Source: Kiritimatiellia bacterium (GTDB lineage Bacteria > Verrucomicrobiota > Kiritimatiellia > UBA8416 > SLMC01). Taken from it: a DNA stretch of 9,513 nucleotides. Positions 7,750-9,513 of this stretch are shown here, one piece after another. A program made the position numbers and the translations under genes. The stretch is from NCBI GenBank assembly GCA_007133745.1, contig SLMC01000238.1, positions 1 to 9,513 on the forward strand, read 5' to 3'. The notes beneath the pieces are model-generated. The model made no database searches. It worked only from the letters and a program-made list of their open reading frames with translations, and had not been told where the DNA came from. Positions within the stretch are counted from its first letter, which is position 1, and the number at the start of each line of letters is the position of its first letter.

Positions 7750-7814
7750 AAAGTCAGGCGTCAAACGTCATTGTGGTTTTGACGCTTGACGCATCACGTT
7801 TGACGCCTGACGTA
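7750..7814. repeat. Two opposed arrays of TGACGNN heptamers with a 16-bp perfect inverted repeat
   Basis: On plus, five contiguous heptamers run from 7780 to 7814: TGACGCT, TGACGCA, TCACGTT, TGACGCC, TGACGTA. On minus, three contiguous heptamers run from 7770 back to 7750: TGACGTT, TGACGCC, TGACTTT. A 9-nt centre (7771-7779) separates them. Within this, GTCAGGCGTCAAACGT at 7753-7768 is perfectly inverted at 7796-7811, so the region can fold into a 16-bp hairpin with a 27-nt loop. It lies between the divergent LTD/PLD and glgA genes, downstream of the candidate -10 of the former. It could be a multi-site operator, a leader hairpin, or an intergenic short tandem heptamer repeat like those (STRRs) known in filamentous cyanobacteria; the sequence alone does not decide. 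Confidence 0.8.
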
Positions 7815-7841
7815 TTATATAATAGGTCGTTGCCGTTTCAA
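7814..7841 (-). promoter_or_regulatory. Candidate sigma-70-type promoter for the LTD/PLD gene
   Basis: On the minus strand, TTGAAA (7836-7841) and TATAAT (7814-7819) are separated by 16 nt. The expected start near 7807 would give a leader of nearly 90 nt containing the whole heptamer array and its hairpin. An alternative is TTGACG (7759-7764), 17 nt, CATATT (7736-7741), but it would leave a leader of only about 9 nt cutting into the ribosome site, so it is less likely. The consensus match is seen directly; activity is inferred. Confidence 0.5.
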
Positions 7842-7857
7842 CGAAGTGGGCTATAAT
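7830..7857 (+). promoter_or_regulatory. Candidate sigma-70-type promoter for glgA
   Basis: TTGCCG (7830-7835), a 16-nt spacer, then a consensus TATAAT (7852-7857). Transcription would begin near 7864, giving a leader of about 26 nt before the ATG at 7890. Its -35 directly abuts the -35 of the opposing candidate promoter (7836-7841), so the two could compete for polymerase or be jointly regulated. Confidence 0.5.
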
Positions 7858-7880
7858 GGGTGCAATCGTTGACTAGGTGC

Positions 7881-7885
7881 GAGGT
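7881..7885 (+). promoter_or_regulatory. Ribosome binding site deciding the glgA start
   Basis: GAGGT lies 4 nt before the ATG at 7890. It sits in a small tandem repeat, AGGTGCG twice at 7875-7888, so a second AGG is available upstream. It favours ATG 7890 over the in-frame GTG at 7860, which has no comparable site and would lie upstream of the predicted transcription start. Confidence 0.6.
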
Positions 7886-7889
7886 GCGT

Positions 7890-9344
7890 ATGAACAGTAA
7901 AATCAAAGTACTCTTCCTTTCCGCTGAGGCCACGCCATTTACTAAGGTGGGGGGGTTGGCCGATGTGGCCGGCGCGCTCCCGAAAGCCTTGCGGGCGCTG
8001 GATTTGGATGTGCGGTTGATGATCCCCCGCTATGGACATATCCGCAGCGGAGACTTCAAGTTCACCCGCGTGGGCAGCGTGCCCGTAGCCGTCGGGCGCG
8101 GTGATGAGAATCGCGCGCATGTTCTGGAAACGCACATGGGCGATGTCCCGGTGTACTTGATTTGGGATGACCAGTATTTCTCCAACCGCGAGCGGGTCTA
8201 CGGTTTCAATGACGATCCGCAGCGCTTCACCTTCTTCTCCAAGGCGGTCATTTCCGCCATCAAGTCCCTGGGGTGGGTGCCGGATTTGATCCATGCTAAC
8301 GATTGGCACACCGCGCCCGTCACCGCGTGGCTCGACCTCTGCGGGCGGAAGCTCGATCTCTACCGGGATATGGCGACTCTCTTCACCGTTCACAACCTGG
8401 CCTATCAGGGCGTGTGCGGGCGATTGATCCTTACCTATGCCCAGATGGACAAGCTGTCGCATCTGCCAGTGGAGCCGCCAGGCCAGGTCAACTGGATGGC
8501 GCAGGGCATCGCGCGGGCCGACCTTGTCAGCACCGTCAGCGCGACTTACGCGCGGGAGATTCTCACCCCGGAGATGGGGATGGGGCTGCATTCGCTGTTG
8601 CAGGAACGCCGGGATCGGCTGTTCGGCATCCTCAGCGGGATTGATGTGGAGCTTTGGAATCCCGCTCAAGACGCCGCGCTGACCCAGACGTATGATCAGA
8701 ACTCGCTCAAGATGCGGGCGGTCAACAAAACCGCCTTTCAACGCGAGGCGCGTTTCCCGGCCAGCTTGGAGACGCCGCTGTTGGGCACCGTCGCCCGGTT
8801 GGATGAGATCAAAGGGCTGGATTTGTTGCTCTCGGCTTTGGAGACGCTAATCGCGCAACGGGAGGTGCAGTTTGTGATGCTCGGCACCGGCGAACCGACC
8901 TACGAGGCGCGGTTCCAGGCATTGCAGGATCGCTATCCCCAAAATGTGCGTATCTGGGCTAAGTTCGACGAGCGTCTGGCCCGGCAGATTTACGGCGGCG
9001 TGGATGCCTTCGTGTTACCGAGCCGCTCCGAACCGAGCAGCCTGGGGCAGATGACGGCGATGCGCTATGGCGCGGTGCCTGTGGTGCGTTCCACCGGCGG
9101 GCTGGCCGATACCGTGGTCGATGCGGATATGCAATCCGAGCGCGGCAATGGGTTCGTCTTCTCCGAGTACACGGTGGAGGCACTTGTCGCGGCGCTTCAA
9201 CGCGCGTTGAGCGCATACGCTGATAAAGCGCGCTGGCTTGGAATTCAGCGCAGAGCGATGAGCCGGGACTTCTCCTGGGACGCCTCCGCGCGCGCCTATG
9301 TCGATCTTTATCAGCGTGCTTTGGCCCTGCATCGCGGCGCGTGA
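7890..9344 (+). CDS. glgA: Glycogen/starch synthase (ADP-glucose type, GT5 family)
   Basis: A 484-aa cytoplasmic enzyme, the usual GlgA length. It transfers glucose from a nucleotide sugar (normally ADP-glucose) to the non-reducing end of an alpha-1,4-glucan, the chain-elongation step of glycogen synthesis. Seen: N-terminal K19-VGGLADV (the sugar-nucleotide binding loop of the family), YGFNDDPQRF (104-113), HANDWHT (135-141), VHNLAYQG (167-174), NWMAQGIARAD (201-211), LSGIDVELWNP (248-258), RLDEIKG (303-309) and the GT-B C-terminal signature PSRSEPSSLGQ (377-387) with STGGLADTV (401-409). The GT5 N-terminal and GT-B C-terminal lobes are both complete. ATG 7890 is chosen because MNSKIKVLFLSAEATPF starts exactly where the family starts; the extension to GTG 7860 adds ten unlike residues. 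No other glg gene is visible in the window, so it may be monocistronic or followed by genes beyond the edge. EPSSLGQ replaces the EPCGLTQ of the E. coli enzyme, a substitution unlikely to abolish activity. Confidence 0.95.
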   Translation: MNSKIKVLFLSAEATPFTKVGGLADVAGALPKALRALDLDVRLMIPRYGHIRSGDFKFTRVGSVPVAVGRGDENRAHVLETHMGDVPVYLIWDDQYFSNRERVYGFNDDPQRFTFFSKAVISAIKSLGWVPDLIHANDWHTAPVTAWLDLCGRKLDLYRDMATLFTVHNLAYQGVCGRLILTYAQMDKLSHLPVEPPGQVNWMAQGIARADLVSTVSATYAREILTPEMGMGLHSLLQERRDRLFGILSGIDVELWNPAQDAALTQTYDQNSLKMRAVNKTAFQREARFPASLETPLLGTVARLDEIKGLDLLLSALETLIAQREVQFVMLGTGEPTYEARFQALQDRYPQNVRIWAKFDERLARQIYGGVDAFVLPSRSEPSSLGQMTAMRYGAVPVVRSTGGLADTVVDADMQSERGNGFVFSEYTVEALVAALQRALSAYADKARWLGIQRRAMSRDFSWDASARAYVDLYQRALALHRGA

Positions 9345-9418
9345 GGGTGGGGGGCTGTGTAGCGCTGTCACAAGGATAAGTTGGATAGCGGATTTAGCGT
9401 GAAGCTCTGGGTATCAAC

Positions 9419-9511
9419 TTAAACCGCGACAGTTAGCGGGTCGGGACTCGCGCGCGGGCGAGATTGGCGGGGGAGGGGCAAATCGCCCATGTGCTCGAGG
9501 AGCCACTCGAA
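9419..9511 (-). CDS. Possible C-terminal end of a convergent gene entering from the right edge
   Basis: On the minus strand one frame is open from the window edge for 30 codons to a TAA at 9419-9421, reading FEWLLEHMGDLPLPRQ and a further Arg/Pro-rich tail. The first half has a protein-like composition and the stop leaves 74 bp before the end of glgA, a normal convergent spacing. All three minus frames stay open for about 26-31 codons here because the DNA is GC-rich, so this is weak. No family is recognised. It could equally be non-coding. Confidence 0.22.
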   Translation of the reverse strand, partial: FEWLLEHMGDLPLPRQSRPRASPDPLTVAV

Positions 9512-9513
9512 TA

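Noticed and set aside
7753..7811. The 16-bp inverted repeat as the ends of an insertion sequence or MITE
   Set aside because: Only 27 nt separate the arms, there is no transposase, and no flanking target duplication is visible. The heptamer structure explains the symmetry better, although a small mobile hairpin cannot be fully excluded.
7750..7814. The heptamer array as a CRISPR array
   Set aside because: The units are 7 bp, contiguous and without spacers, and no cas gene is present.
7860..7889. GTG 7860 as the start of glgA
   Set aside because: The extra ten residues do not match the family N terminus. The codon lies upstream of the predicted transcription start, and ATG 7890 has GAGGT just before it.
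9447..9462. CTCGC/GCGAG hairpin downstream of glgA as a terminator
   Set aside because: It has only a 5-bp stem in GC-rich DNA and no T tract, so it is probably chance.

Overview
The window looks like chromosomal DNA from a member of the Chloroflexota, most likely Anaerolineae-like. The reasons are a GC-rich base composition, very long multi-domain secreted proteins built from DUF11/PKD/lamin-tail modules, and a C-terminal hydrophobic tag (IYLPLVVRNR) of a kind I associate with secreted proteins of this phylum. The taxon is inferred from these traits; no marker gene is present.

Layout. Positions 3-3542 (+) hold the 3' part of a giant cell-surface or secreted repeat protein whose 5' end lies outside the window. 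Its visible order is DUF11, Ig/cadherin-like, PKD, DUF11, DUF11, Ig/cadherin-like, then five PKD-like units with a period of almost exactly 300 bp, ending in the LPLV tag. A perfect 15-bp stem-loop (3559-3594) lies in the 74-bp gap to the convergent gene and probably serves both genes as a terminator. Positions 3617-7720 (-) encode a complete 1367-aa secreted protein: signal peptide, lamin-tail domain (LTD), three DUF11 repeats, a second LTD, a pair of phospholipase D/nuclease (HKD) half-domains, an internal LPLV tag, and a third LTD. Positions 7721-7889 form a divergent intergenic region. It contains two oppositely oriented arrays of TGACGNN heptamers, an AT-rich 12-bp palindrome and two abutting candidate promoters. 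Positions 7890-9344 (+) encode a GT5 glycogen/starch synthase (GlgA). The last 169 bp have no confident gene; a short minus-strand open stretch at the right edge could be the end of another gene.

How it fits together. The two exported proteins face each other tail to tail and both use DUF11 modules, so they may belong to the same cell-envelope programme. GlgA is a cytoplasmic enzyme of storage-polysaccharide synthesis. It shares only the divergent control region with the LTD/PLD protein, and no functional link is shown beyond that. The most unusual items are the LTD-DUF11-LTD-PLD-LTD architecture, the heptamer array between the divergent promoters, and the invariant cysteine pair in every PKD unit.
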